DNA from: Maritimibacter fusiformis
Lineage (GTDB): Bacteria; Pseudomonadota; Alphaproteobacteria; Rhodobacterales; Rhodobacteraceae
Reading direction: 5' to 3'
DNA length: 64,000 nt
Assembly (NCBI RefSeq): GCF_008086115.1
Contig: NZ_VSIY01000004.1
Location: 62,001 to 126,000, forward strand
In this document: piece by piece, positions 14,493-22,759 of the stretch
Layout: every line of letters starts with the position of its first letter
Position numbering within the stretch: position 1 is the first letter of the stretch
The notes under the pieces: generated by a model
What the model was told of the DNA's origin: nothing
Seen by the model: the letters and a program-made list of their open reading frames with translations, nothing else
Databases searched by the model: none
Program-made: the position numbers and the translations under genes

Positions 14493-16895
14493 ATGAAATT
14501 CACCCTCTCCTGGCTGAAAGACCACCTCGAAACCACGGCCTCGGTCGACGAGATCGCCGAGGCGCTGACCGACCTCGGGCTTGAAGTCGAGGGCATCGAG
14601 AACCCGCTTGCGGTTCTGTCCGAGTTCACGCTCGGCCGGGTCAAGAGCGCCGAACAGCACCCGGATGCCGACCGGCTGCGCGTCTGCGTGGTCGAGACCG
14701 ACGAGGGCGACAAGCAGATCATCTGCGGCGCGCCCAACGCGCGGGCGGGGATCACCGTGGTGGTGGCCAAGCCGGGGCAATACATCCCCGGCATCGACAC
14801 CACCATCCAGGTGGGCAAGATCCGGGGGGTCGAGAGCCACGGCATGATGGCCTCGGAACGCGAATTGCAGCTGTCGGACGAGCATGACGGCATCATCGAA
14901 CTGCCCTCGGGCGAGGTCGGCGACAGTTTCGCCGACTGGATGGCGGCGAACGCGCCCGACAAGGTCGATCCGGTGATCGAGATCGCCATCACCCCCAACC
15001 GCCCCGATGCGCTGGGCGTGCGCGGCATTGCCCGCGATCTGGCCGCGCGGGGGCTGGGGACGTTGAAGCCGGAAAAGACCGCGAAGGTTGCCGGTACGTT
15101 CGAAAGCCCGATCAAGGTGACGATCGACGACGACACCCGCGAGGGCGGTTGCGAGGTCTTCATGGGCCGGATGATCCGGGGCGTTGCGAACGGGCCTTCG
15201 CCCGCATGGCTGCAACAGCGCCTGCGCGCCATCGGGCTGCGTCCGATCTCGGCGCTGGTCGATATCACCAACTTCTTCACCTACGACATGAACCGCCCGC
15301 TGCACGTGTTCGATGCCGACAAGGTGCGCGGGAATCTCAGGGTGCATCGCGCCAAGGGGGGCGAGATGCTGGTGGGGCTGGACGAGAAGGAATACACTTT
15401 CCCGGCGGGTGCCGTGGTGATCTCGGACGCGGACGAAATCGAGTCGATTGCCGGTATCATGGGCGGACTGCGCACCGGCTGCACCGAGGCCACCGAGAAC
15501 GTGTTTCTGGAGGCCGCCGTCTGGGACAAGATCCAGATCGCCCGCACCGGCCGCGCGCTCAAGATCAACTCCGACGCGCGCTATCGCAACGAGCGCGGCA
15601 TTGACCCGGCCTTCAACGCCCCGGCGATCGAACTGGCGACGCAGATGATCATGGATCTGTGCGGCGGCGATCCGTCCGAGGTCGTGGTGGCGGGCGAGGT
15701 GCCGGATACCGACCGTGCCTTCCCGCTCGATACCGACCGGGTGCAATCGCTGGTCGGCATGGACATTCCGGCGGAGGAACAGCGCGCGACGCTGACCGCG
15801 CTGGGGTTCCGCATCGAGGGCGACATGGCGCATGTGCCAAGCTGGCGTCCCGACGTGATGGGCGAGGCCGATCTGGTCGAGGAAGTGGCCCGGGTGGCCA
15901 GCCTGACCAAGTTGGTCGGCAAACCGCTGCCCCGCGCCCATGTCGGCGTGCCCAAGCCCGTGCTGACCCCGATGCAGCGGCGCGAGAACGCGGCGCGGCG
16001 CACCACTGCGGCGCTGGGCTACAACGAATGCGTGACCTATTCCTTCATCGACCAGGCCTCGGCGGCGCTGTTCGGGGGTGGCACCGATGCCACGAAACTC
16101 GACAACCCGATTTCGTCCGAGATGAGCCATATGCGCCCGGCGCTGCTGCCGGGTCTGTTGCAGGCCGCCGCCCGCAACCAGGCGCGTGGCTTTGCCAACC
16201 TCGCGCTGTTCGAGGTGGGCGCGGCCTGGCATGGCGGCGAGCCGGAAGAGCAGAGCCTGATGGTCTCGGGTATCCTGGTCGGCGCGACCGGACCCAAGGA
16301 CGTGCACGGCGCATCGCGCCCGGTCGATGTCTATGACGCCAAGGCCGACGCCGAGGCGGTGCTGGCCGCGATGGGCGCCCCGGCCAAGGTGCAGATCAAC
16401 CGCGGTGCGCCGGGCTGGTGGCATCCGGGGCGGCACGGGATGATCTGCCTGGGTCCGAAGAAGGTGCTGGGCATCTTCGGCGAGTTGCACCCGCGCGTGC
16501 TGGCGGCGATGGACGTGAAAGGGCCGGTGGTCGGCTTCACCCTGTGGCCGGGCGAGATCCCGTTCCCCAGGAGCGCGAGTGCGACGCGGCCCGCACTGGC
16601 GGCCTCTGACCTGCAACCGGTGGAGCGTGACTTTGCATTCGTGGTGGATCGCGATGTCGCGGCGCTCGATCTCGTGAATGCCGCGGCCGGGGCCGACAAG
16701 ACGCTGATCGACGAGGTCCGGGTGTTCGACGAGTTCACCGGCGGCGCGCTGGGCGAAGCCGGGCAGAAGTCGCTGGCCATCACTGTGCGCCTGCAACCGC
16801 GCGAGGCGACCCTGACCGAGGCCGAGATCGAGGCAGTGGGCAAGAAGATCGTTGAAAAGGTTGCCAAGGCGACCGGCGGGGCTTTGCGCGGCTGA
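14493..16895 (+). CDS. pheT: Phenylalanyl-tRNA synthetase beta subunit
   Basis: An 800-residue subunit. In order: an EMAP-like tRNA-binding domain (FTLGRVKSAEQHPDADRLRV near 46-65), the B3/B4 editing region with ARYRNERGIDP near 362, the B5 domain, a catalytic-like core, and the C-terminal anticodon-binding FDX-ACB domain (LQPVERDFAFVVDRD near 705). Length is normal. It partners with PheS, encoded 1.3 kb upstream on the same strand. Confidence 0.97.
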   Translation: MKFTLSWLKDHLETTASVDEIAEALTDLGLEVEGIENPLAVLSEFTLGRVKSAEQHPDADRLRVCVVETDEGDKQIICGAPNARAGITVVVAKPGQYIPGIDTTIQVGKIRGVESHGMMASERELQLSDEHDGIIELPSGEVGDSFADWMAANAPDKVDPVIEIAITPNRPDALGVRGIARDLAARGLGTLKPEKTAKVAGTFESPIKVTIDDDTREGGCEVFMGRMIRGVANGPSPAWLQQRLRAIGLRPISALVDITNFFTYDMNRPLHVFDADKVRGNLRVHRAKGGEMLVGLDEKEYTFPAGAVVISDADEIESIAGIMGGLRTGCTEATENVFLEAAVWDKIQIARTGRALKINSDARYRNERGIDPAFNAPAIELATQMIMDLCGGDPSEVVVAGEVPDTDRAFPLDTDRVQSLVGMDIPAEEQRATLTALGFRIEGDMAHVPSWRPDVMGEADLVEEVARVASLTKLVGKPLPRAHVGVPKPVLTPMQRRENAARRTTAALGYNECVTYSFIDQASAALFGGGTDATKLDNPISSEMSHMRPALLPGLLQAAARNQARGFANLALFEVGAAWHGGEPEEQSLMVSGILVGATGPKDVHGASRPVDVYDAKADAEAVLAAMGAPAKVQINRGAPGWWHPGRHGMICLGPKKVLGIFGELHPRVLAAMDVKGPVVGFTLWPGEIPFPRSASATRPALAASDLQPVERDFAFVVDRDVAALDLVNAAAGADKTLIDEVRVFDEFTGGALGEAGQKSLAITVRLQPREATLTEAEIEAVGKKIVEKVAKATGGALRG

Positions 16896-16943
16896 TCGGG
16901 CCGCCTTGACATGCCGCGCGCTTGCGCGGCTGGATGGGGCGTG

Positions 16944-17591
16944 ATGTTTGCGAACCGAACAGAAGCCGGAAAGCGGCTGGCCGAGGCGCTCGGCGGGCGC
17001 AAGCTGACGCGTCCGGTGGTGCTGGCGCTGCCGCGCGGCGGCGTGCCGGTGGCGATTCCGGTGGCGGACCGTCTGGATGCGCCGCTCGACCTTTTGATGG
17101 TGCGCAAGATCGGGGCGCCGGGAAACCCGGAACTGGCCGCGGGCGCGGTGGTCAACGGCCCGGCGCACCAGGTCGATTTCAACCCCGGGGTGCTGCGCGG
17201 CCTGGGTCTGACGCCGGCGGATTTCGATGCGGCGGTGCAGGAAAAACTGGCCGAGATCGCGGCCCGACGCAAACTGTGGCTGGCCGGGCGCGCGCCGGTC
17301 GATGTGGCCGGGCGCAGCGTGATCGTGGTCGATGACGGCATCGCCACCGGCAGCACGATGCGTGCCGCGCTCAAGGGCCTGGCGGGCAAGGGCGCGGCGG
17401 AGGTCATCCTGGCCATCCCGGTCGCGCCCGAGGACACGCTTGCCGACCTCGAGGCGCTGGCCGATCACGTGCTGTGCCTGGAAACGCCGGAACATTTCTA
17501 CGCGGTCGGCGCACATTACGCGGATTTCGGGCAGGTGGCGGACGATACCGTGACCGCCCAGATGGCAGACAGAAGGGAAACCGGGCAATGA
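16944..17591 (+). CDS. Phosphoribosyltransferase family protein
   Basis: A 215-residue type I phosphoribosyltransferase-like protein. The PRPP loop is VIVVDDGIATGSTMRAAL near residues 129-146, with ALPRGGVPVA near 32 and a hood segment between. Proteins of this type are annotated only as putative phosphoribosyltransferases; the base substrate is unknown. The start at MFANRTEAG follows GGATGGGG; a GTG just before it is possible. It overlaps the ytoQ start by four bases. Confidence 0.82.
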   Translation: MFANRTEAGKRLAEALGGRKLTRPVVLALPRGGVPVAIPVADRLDAPLDLLMVRKIGAPGNPELAAGAVVNGPAHQVDFNPGVLRGLGLTPADFDAAVQEKLAEIAARRKLWLAGRAPVDVAGRSVIVVDDGIATGSTMRAALKGLAGKGAAEVILAIPVAPEDTLADLEALADHVLCLETPEHFYAVGAHYADFGQVADDTVTAQMADRRETGQ

Positions 17592-18037
17592 CACTCAGGG
17601 TCTATTTTTCGGGCGAGATCCACACCGACTGGCGCGACGAGATCATCGCGGCTTGCGAGGGGCTGGATGTCGCCTTCTCGGCCCCCGTAACCGATCACGA
17701 CGCCTCGGACGATTGCGGCGTTGCGATCCTGGGGGCGGAGGACAGCAAGTTCTGGCACGACCACAAGGGCGCGAAGGTGAACGCGATCCGCACCCGCAGG
17801 GGGATCGAGGATGCCGATGTCGTGGTGGTGCGGTTTGGCGAGAAGTACCGCCAGTGGAATGCGGCATTTGACGCAGGCGTCGCCTCGGCGCTGGGCAAGT
17901 CGTTGATCGTGCTGCAGATGCCCGAACATGACCATGCGCTGAAAGAGGTCGATGCCGCAGCCCTTGCCGTGGCGCGCGAGCCGGTGCAGGTGGCGCAAAT
18001 CCTACGCTACGTGCTGACCGGGGCGCTGCCGGGCTGA
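17588..18037 (+). CDS. YtoQ family protein
   Basis: A 149-residue protein of the YtoQ family, related to nucleoside 2-deoxyribosyltransferase-like folds. Recognisable blocks are MTLRVYFSGEIHTDWRDEI at the start and GEKYRQWNAAFDAG near 86. The acidic/serine pattern ILGAEDSKFWHDHKGAK is typical. The biochemical role is not established. The ATG overlaps the stop of the phosphoribosyltransferase gene, which suggests a shared nucleotide-related function. Confidence 0.8.
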   Translation: MTLRVYFSGEIHTDWRDEIIAACEGLDVAFSAPVTDHDASDDCGVAILGAEDSKFWHDHKGAKVNAIRTRRGIEDADVVVVRFGEKYRQWNAAFDAGVASALGKSLIVLQMPEHDHALKEVDAAALAVAREPVQVAQILRYVLTGALPG

Positions 18038-18122
18038 GAAAAACGGGGCGCGGGAACCAAGGGGGCGTTTGCGCGTTCTCTCTCCGTGACGGCCCGGGAC
18101 GGGCGCAGAATTGGAGAGAGAC

Positions 18123-18314
18123 ATGTTCGAACTGACCGGCCTTGGCGGCCTGATCCTGCTGGCGCTCGATATCTGGGCGCTGATCTCGATCTTTTCATCC
18201 ACCGCTCCGACCGGCACCAAGGTGCTCTGGACGCTTCTGGTGGTCTTCCTGCCGCTGGTCGGGTTCCTTCTGTGGATTTTCCTCGGCCCCAAGGGAAACG
18301 CGCGCACCACCTGA
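18123..18314 (+). CDS. PLDc_N domain small membrane protein
   Basis: A 63-residue protein with two hydrophobic helices and the motif VFLPLVGFLLWIFLGPKG, characteristic of the phospholipase D N-terminal (PLDc_N) family of short membrane proteins. No catalytic PLD domain is present, so the molecular role is unknown. The ATG follows GGAGAGAGAC. A TTG four codons upstream lies within the ribosome binding site and is not used here. Confidence 0.75.
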   Translation: MFELTGLGGLILLALDIWALISIFSSTAPTGTKVLWTLLVVFLPLVGFLLWIFLGPKGNARTT

Positions 18315-18366
18315 CCGCGTGATGCGCCGGGCCGTTTTTTCCCCGCTTCTTTCCGCCACGGCCTGC

Positions 18367-18372
18367 TATAAT
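18367..18372 (+). promoter_or_regulatory. TATAAT -10 element before mscL
   Basis: A perfect TATAAT lies 41 bases before the mscL start codon. No good -35 is present at the right spacing, so an activator or an extended -10 may be needed. Confidence 0.35.
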
Positions 18373-18413
18373 CGCCGCGTGTTGCAACGCCGCAAGGGCA
18401 GGGAGTGCGCGGA

Positions 18414-18845
18414 ATGCTCAAGGAATTCAAGGCTTTCGTCGCCAAGGGCAATGTCATGGACATGGCCGTCGGCATCATCATCGGCGCGGCGTTCACGGCG
18501 ATCGTCAGCTCGCTGGTCAGCGATCTCATCAACCCGATCATTGGGTTGTTTACCGGCGGGCTCGACTTCACCAACAATTACGCCGTGCTCGCGGGCGAGG
18601 TGCCGGCGGGCGCCAGTCTCGAGGCCGCGCGCGAGGCGGGGGCTTCGGTGTTCGCCTATGGTGCGTTCATCATGGCGGTTATCAACTTCCTGATCATCGC
18701 CTTCGTGGTGTTCATGCTGGTGCGCTACGTCAACCGGATCAAGGACGCGGCTGCCGGGAAGAAAGAAGTCGCCCCGGACGTGCCCGCCGGGCCGAGCGAA
18801 GTCGACCTACTGATCGAGATCCGCGACAGCCTGAAGGCACGCTGA
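18414..18845 (+). CDS. mscL: Large-conductance mechanosensitive channel
   Basis: A 143-residue channel subunit with the MscL start [20 protein letters not shown], first helix [20 protein letters not shown] that lines the pore, a periplasmic loop, second helix [19 protein letters not shown] near 89-107, and the C-terminal [15 protein letters not shown] bundle. It opens under extreme membrane tension to release solutes in osmotic downshock. The ATG is chosen over a GTG three codons upstream that overlaps the AGGGAG ribosome binding site. Confidence 0.96.
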   Translation: MLKEFKAFVAKGNVMDMAVGIIIGAAFTAIVSSLVSDLINPIIGLFTGGLDFTNNYAVLAGEVPAGASLEAAREAGASVFAYGAFIMAVINFLIIAFVVFMLVRYVNRIKDAAAGKKEVAPDVPAGPSEVDLLIEIRDSLKAR

Positions 18846-18863
18846 TACCCTCAAGCCATCGTG

Positions 18864-18889
18864 AAGGGGTCCGCTGTGCTGGACCCTTT
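18864..18889 (+). terminator. Rho-independent terminator after mscL
   Basis: AAGGGGTCC pairs with GGACCCTTT around loop GCTGTGCT, followed by CCCTTGTT. It separates mscL from the mscS gene that starts about 30 bases later. Confidence 0.7.
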
Positions 18890-18920
18890 CCCTTGTTAAT
18901 CAAAGCCCTATGCTGGCCGC

Positions 18921-19736
18921 ATGGATACCGCACAGAGCTTTCTTTCGCAGTTGGGCGACTATGCCCCCCTCGTGATCAACGCCGGCAAGGCGCTGATCGT
19001 CCTGATTCTTGGCTGGATCGTGGCCAGTGCCGTGAGTGCCTTTGTCCGTCGACGGGTGAACGCCTCGCAACGGATCGACAAGACCATCGGCAATTTCATC
19101 GCCTCGATCACCCGCTGGCTGATTCTTCTGATCGTGCTGATCGCGATCCTGAACCTGTTCGGGATCGAGGCCACCAGCCTGGTGGCGATGCTGGGTGCCG
19201 CGACCCTGGCCATCGGCATGGCGATTCAGGGCACGCTGGCGGACCTGGCGGCGGGGTTCATGCTGATCCTGTTCCGGCCCTACCGGATCGGTGAGTTCGT
19301 CGATGTCGGCGGCACCTCCGGCACGGTCAAGGACATCAACCTGTTCTTTACCGAGCTGGCAACGCCGGACAACATCCAGATCATCGTGCCGAACGGGCAG
19401 GCCTGGGGCTCGATCATCACCAACTACTCGCACCATTCCACCCGCCGGGTGCAACTGGTGTTCGGCATTTCCTACGACGACAACGCCGAGACCGCGATGG
19501 AGGTGATCCGGCGCGTGGCCGAGGCGGATGAGCGTGTGCATGACGACCCCGCGCCCTGGGTGCGCGTCACCAACCTTGGCGACAGTTCGGTCGACCTGAC
19601 GCTGCGGGCCTGGACCGACTCGGCGGATTTCTGGGATGTGAAATTCGACCTGACCCGCGCGATCAAGGAAGCCTTCGATGCAGAGGGCATCTCGATTCCC
19701 TATCCCCACCAGGTGCTGATTCAAGCCCGGGACTGA
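18921..19736 (+). CDS. Small-conductance mechanosensitive channel, MscS family
   Basis: A 271-residue protein of minimal MscS size. Three N-terminal helices end in the pore helix ATLAIGMAIQGTLADLAAG near 94-112, with the glycine-alanine packing typical of MscS TM3. A beta domain (FRPYRIGEFVDVGGTSGTV) and a C-terminal alpha/beta domain ending PYPHQVLIQ follow. It acts in the inner membrane as a tension-gated solute valve. It directly follows mscL, giving a small osmotic-protection cluster. Confidence 0.92.
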   Translation: MDTAQSFLSQLGDYAPLVINAGKALIVLILGWIVASAVSAFVRRRVNASQRIDKTIGNFIASITRWLILLIVLIAILNLFGIEATSLVAMLGAATLAIGMAIQGTLADLAAGFMLILFRPYRIGEFVDVGGTSGTVKDINLFFTELATPDNIQIIVPNGQAWGSIITNYSHHSTRRVQLVFGISYDDNAETAMEVIRRVAEADERVHDDPAPWVRVTNLGDSSVDLTLRAWTDSADFWDVKFDLTRAIKEAFDAEGISIPYPHQVLIQARD

Positions 19737-19883
19737 CGTTTTCGGCGCGTCACGGCAGATTCCCGCCTGACACGAACCCGGCGATGGGACATTCCCCGCC
19801 GACGCGACCGATGTTGCCGCGAAACCACATGCCGCGCCCGATTTTCCACCCTATGAAACCGGAAGCGCACAAATGCGTTGGCA

Positions 19884-19899
19884 GTTTGGAAACCCAAAC
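19884..19899 (+). other. Leader hairpin before the outer-membrane protein gene
   Basis: GTTTGG-AAAC-CCAAAC forms a perfect 6-base stem immediately upstream of the ribosome binding site AGAAAGGG. It may protect or regulate the mRNA, or be an operator. Short enough to arise by chance. Confidence 0.3.
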
Positions 19900-19917
19900 C
19901 AGAGAAAGGGCAGTCAG

Positions 19918-20544
19918 ATGAAACATCTCCTTCTTGCAAGCACCGTTCTTACCATGGCAGCGGCACCGGCACTGGCCGGCAGTGTCGTCGCCCCGACCCC
20001 CGACCCGACGCCCGTCGCACCGATCCAGGTGCAGGCACCCGTCTATGACTGGACCGGCCCCTATGCCGGTGTCTACGGCGGCGGCCTTTGGGGTGAGCAG
20101 ACCGCAACCCCGCCGGGCGCCACCGACACCTTCGACTTCGCCACCAGCTACGGCGGCTTTGCCGGCTACAACGTGCAGTCCGGGTCGATGGTCTATGGCG
20201 GCGAGATCGCGGCGGGCTTCTACAACGGCGCGCCGACCGGATCGCCGACCGATGAATTCGACTATATCGGCGATGCCAAGCTGCGGCTGGGCTATGCCAT
20301 GGACAACGTGCTGCTCTACGGCTTCGGCGGTGCGTCGACCGCGCATTACTCCGACCCCGGTGCGCCTGACGACTGGCAACTGTGGGGTGCGAACTTCGGC
20401 GCGGGCGTCGAATTCGGCGTGTCGGAAAACGTGGTGATCGGCGGTGAATACATCGGTCGCTACCTGACCGGCGAAGACTCCGGCGGCACCAGCTATGACA
20501 ACTGGCTGCACGGCGCACAGGCGCGGATCTCGATCCGGTTCTGA
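19918..20544 (+). CDS. Outer-membrane beta-barrel (porin-like) protein
   Basis: A 208-residue protein with signal peptide MKHLLLASTVLTMAAAPALA. A proline-rich linker (VVAPTPDPTPVAPIQ) precedes an 8-stranded barrel: WTGPYAGVYGGGLWG, YGGFAGYNVQSGSMVYGGE, and a final strand ending ISIRF with the terminal phenylalanine that marks outer-membrane barrels. It resembles the OmpA-like barrel (OMP_b-brl) family common in alphaproteobacteria; ligand unknown. A remnant of a second copy lies about 180 bases downstream. Confidence 0.85.
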   Translation: MKHLLLASTVLTMAAAPALAGSVVAPTPDPTPVAPIQVQAPVYDWTGPYAGVYGGGLWGEQTATPPGATDTFDFATSYGGFAGYNVQSGSMVYGGEIAAGFYNGAPTGSPTDEFDYIGDAKLRLGYAMDNVLLYGFGGASTAHYSDPGAPDDWQLWGANFGAGVEFGVSENVVIGGEYIGRYLTGEDSGGTSYDNWLHGAQARISIRF

Positions 20545-20569
20545 GCCGATTGCGGCCAAGGTGACAGGC

Positions 20570-20597
20570 ACGGCCCCGCCCGACGGCGGGGCCGTTT
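20570..20597 (+). terminator. Rho-independent terminator of the outer-membrane protein gene
   Basis: ACGGCCCCGCC pairs perfectly with GGCGGGGCCGT around loop CGAC, followed by TT. It lies 26 bases after the stop. Confidence 0.75.
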
Positions 20598-20722
20598 CGC
20601 GTCTGATAACCGCATTTCCATAAGTAAGCTGTTGCGTGCTAACAATTGAAAAACAAAGTCTCTCGACCTACCCGACGCCAAAAAAATCACCATTATTGCC
20701 GGCCGACCCGCAAATCCACACC

Positions 20723-20827
20723 CGACATGTCGGGCACTACCTGACATCGAGCGATACCAACAACCCCGGCCAGAACCAGAACACCGTTCTTCACGAGCTT
20801 CGGGCGCGCGCAGCGGTGCGATTCTGA
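20723..20827 (+). pseudogene. 3' remnant of a second porin-like barrel gene
   Basis: The in-frame translation RHVGHYLTSSD...LHELRARAAVRF-stop matches the C-terminus of the intact neighbour, EYIGRYLTGED...LHGAQARISIRF-stop: same YLT, LH, AR and terminal RF, and a similar terminator behind. Upstream of this point there is no barrel sequence, only AT-rich DNA without a ribosome binding site. This is best explained as the surviving end of a tandem duplicate. The similarity is short, about 33 residues, so confidence is moderate. Confidence 0.55.
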
Positions 20828-20848
20828 GCCGTCATCCCGACACAGGAC

Positions 20849-20875
20849 AAGGCCCCGCCCATGCGCGGGGCCTTT
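20849..20875 (+). terminator. Rho-independent terminator behind the porin remnant
   Basis: AAGGCCCCGC pairs with GCGGGGCCTT around loop CCATGC, then TTCG. It sits at the same relative place as the terminator of the intact porin gene, supporting duplication of the gene end. The rest of 20545-20909 is non-coding and contains AT-rich sequence without a recognised gene. Confidence 0.7.
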
Positions 20876-20909
20876 CGCATTTCTGCACTGCAATCTGCCC
20901 ATTTCCGCG

Positions 20910-20938
20910 TTGACAGCGGCCCGGCGCGGGGCTATCTG
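20910..20938 (+). promoter_or_regulatory. Promoter of tRNA-Met
   Basis: Perfect TTGACA at 20910-20915 and TATCTG at 20933-20938 with a 17-base spacer, ending 15 bases before the tRNA. One of the strongest promoter matches in the window. Confidence 0.7.
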
Positions 20939-20953
20939 CCCCTCGGTGTGAAT

Positions 20954-21030
20954 GGCGTGGTAGCTCAGCTGGTTAGAGCACAGCACTCATAATGCTGGGG
21001 TCGGCGGTTCAAGTCCGCCCCACGCTACCA
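20954..21030 (+). tRNA. tRNA-Met(CAT), elongator type
   Basis: A 77-base cloverleaf with encoded CCA. Acceptor GGCGTGG pairs with CCACGCT (first pair G-T), the D-arm is AGCTCAGCTGGTTAGAGC, the anticodon loop CTCATAA carries CAT at 20988-20990, and the T-arm is GGCGGTTCAAGTCCGCC. The anticodon stem and variable loop (CAGCACTCATAATGCTGG-GGTC) resemble elongator tRNA-Met. The closed D-arm and the G-T first acceptor pair argue against the initiator form; the lysidine-modified Ile2 isoacceptor is less likely. Confidence 0.92.
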
Positions 21031-21042
21031 CACCCGGTCCCC

Positions 21043-22161
21043 CTACATCGTCAAGGCCGCCTGCGGCGTGATCGCCTCGATCCCCAGCGCCTCTCCGACC
21101 GCGGCATAGGTCAGGTGCCCGGCATGGGTATTGAGCCCGTTCAGAAGGTTCGGGTCGTCCTTGCAGGCCTGCTTCCAGCCATTGTCGGCCAGCGCGATGA
21201 GGAACGGCATGGTGGCGTTGCCCAGCGCGATGGTCGAGGTCCGAGCCACTGCGCCGGGCATGTTGGCGACGCAGTAATGCACGATGCCGTCGACCTCGTA
21301 GATCGGGTCCTGGTGGGTGGTGGGGCGCGAGGTCTCGAAACAGCCGCCCTGGTCGATGGCCACGTCCACGAGAACCGCGCCGGGTTTCATCAGCGCAAGC
21401 TGTTCGCGGCTGACCAGCTTGGGTGCTGCGGCACCCGGGATCAGCACCGCGCCGATCACCATGTCCATGCGTGGCAGCAATTCGGCGACCCCGACCTGGT
21501 CGGAATACTGCGTCGTCAACCGCCCCATGAACACGTCGTCAAGATAGGACAGCCGCGGCACCGAGCGGTCGAGAACGGTGACATTCGCGCCCATGCCGAC
21601 CGCGACACGCGCCGCCGCCGCGCCCACGACGCCGCCGCCGATGATCGCCACGTTGGCCGGGCGCACACCGGGCACGCCGCCCATCAGCACGCCACTGCCG
21701 CCGTTGGCCTTCTGCAGCGCCCATGCGCCGCTCTGGGGCGCCAGGCGGCCCGCCACCTCGGACATCGGCGCCAGCAGCGGCAGGCCGCCCCGGCCATCGG
21801 TCACGGTCTCGTAGGCGATTGCGGTGACGCCGCCCGCCAACAGGTCGCGGGTCTGGTCGGGATCGGGGGCGAGGTGCAGATAGGTGAACAGCACCTGCCC
21901 GTCGCGCAGCATCTTGCGCTCGCCGGCCTGCGGCTCCTTCACCTTGACGATCAGGTCGGCGCGGGCGAAGACCTCGTCGGCGGTCGCGACCACCTCGGCG
22001 CCGGTGGCGGTGTAGTCGTCGTCGGGAAACCCCGATCCGGTCCCGGCGCCGGTCTCGACGATCACCTTGTGGCCGCGCGCGATCACCTCGGCCGCGGCGC
22101 GTGGGGTCAGCCCGACGCGGTATTCCTGAGATTTGATCTCTTTCGGGCATCCGATCAGCAT
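21043..22161 (-). CDS. ald: Alanine dehydrogenase
   Basis: A 372-residue NAD-dependent enzyme interconverting L-alanine and pyruvate plus ammonia. Seen: [20 protein letters not shown] at the start, KVKEPQAGE with the substrate lysine near 74, YLHLAPD with the catalytic histidine near 96, the Rossmann loop [14 protein letters not shown] near 170, and the C-terminal [12 protein letters not shown]. The start is the second of two close ATGs, seven bases after AGGGAGG. It is convergent with tRNA-Met and divergent from an Lrp/AsnC regulator, the usual arrangement for ald control. Confidence 0.95.
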   Translation of the reverse strand: MLIGCPKEIKSQEYRVGLTPRAAAEVIARGHKVIVETGAGTGSGFPDDDYTATGAEVVATADEVFARADLIVKVKEPQAGERKMLRDGQVLFTYLHLAPDPDQTRDLLAGGVTAIAYETVTDGRGGLPLLAPMSEVAGRLAPQSGAWALQKANGGSGVLMGGVPGVRPANVAIIGGGVVGAAAARVAVGMGANVTVLDRSVPRLSYLDDVFMGRLTTQYSDQVGVAELLPRMDMVIGAVLIPGAAAPKLVSREQLALMKPGAVLVDVAIDQGGCFETSRPTTHQDPIYEVDGIVHYCVANMPGAVARTSTIALGNATMPFLIALADNGWKQACKDDPNLLNGLNTHAGHLTYAAVGEALGIEAITPQAALTM

Positions 22162-22202
22162 TTGCATTCCTCCCTGGTTCTGCGTGGCCAGCATGCGGCA
22201 TA

Positions 22203-22251
22203 AGAATGGAAAATTCTTTGTGTTCCGTGCCGCCGGGCGCTAGAAAATTCC
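22203..22251. promoter_or_regulatory. Candidate Lrp-type operator between ald and its regulator
   Basis: AGAAT-N5-ATTCT (22203-22217) and a second A/T-rich site, AGAAAATTCC (22242-22251), are spaced about three helical turns apart in the 133-base divergent gap. Lrp/AsnC proteins favour such multiple short palindromes. Predicted, not proven. Confidence 0.4.
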
Positions 22252-22294
22252 GCAGACCCGACGCGAAAACGTCCATTTGACGCAAAGATATTCG

Positions 22295-22759
22295 ATGCAC
22301 CCCAAGCTCGACAGTATGGATCGCCGGATTCTGACCGTGTTGCAGAAGTCCGGTGGCATATCCAATGCCGAGCTGTCCGCGCGCGTCAACCTCTCGCCCT
22401 CGGCCTGTCACCGCAGGGTGCAGCGGCTTGAAAGTGACGGGTTCATCCGCGATTACGTGGCGCTGCTCGATCCGGCCAAGATCGGGCTGTCGACGGTGGT
22501 GTTCGTCGAGATCACGCTGTCAGGCCAGGCCGATGAACTGCTCGAGGCGTTCGAGCGTGACGTGGCCCGGGTGCCCGAGGTGCTGGAATGCCACCTGATG
22601 GCGGGCACGGCGGACTATATCCTCAAGGTCATCGCCGAAAGCACCGAAGATTTCGCCCGCATCCACCGCCAGAAACTGGCCCGCCTGCCCGGCGTGCAGG
22701 GGATGCAGTCGAGCTTCGCGCTGCGCACCGTGTTCAAGACCACGGCGCTGCCGGTCTAG
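22295..22759 (+). CDS. Lrp/AsnC family transcriptional regulator, probable regulator of ald
   Basis: A 154-residue regulator. The N-terminal HTH (residues about 4-60) includes LDSMDRRILTVLQKSGGISNAEL and LSPSACHRRVQRLESDGFI, followed by the RAM/AsnC ligand domain (VFVEITLSG, ECHLMAGTADYILKV). Divergent placement next to ald suggests it senses alanine or another amino acid and activates or represses ald, as known for AldR/BkdR-like members. ATG 22295 is preferred to a TTG six codons upstream. Confidence 0.9.
   Translation: MHPKLDSMDRRILTVLQKSGGISNAELSARVNLSPSACHRRVQRLESDGFIRDYVALLDPAKIGLSTVVFVEITLSGQADELLEAFERDVARVPEVLECHLMAGTADYILKVIAESTEDFARIHRQKLARLPGVQGMQSSFALRTVFKTTALPV

Noticed and set aside
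20954..21030. Initiator or Ile2 identity for the CAT tRNA
   Set aside because: D-arm, anticodon stem and variable loop match elongator tRNA-Met; the initiator normally has an unpaired first base pair and three G-C pairs in the anticodon stem, which are not seen.
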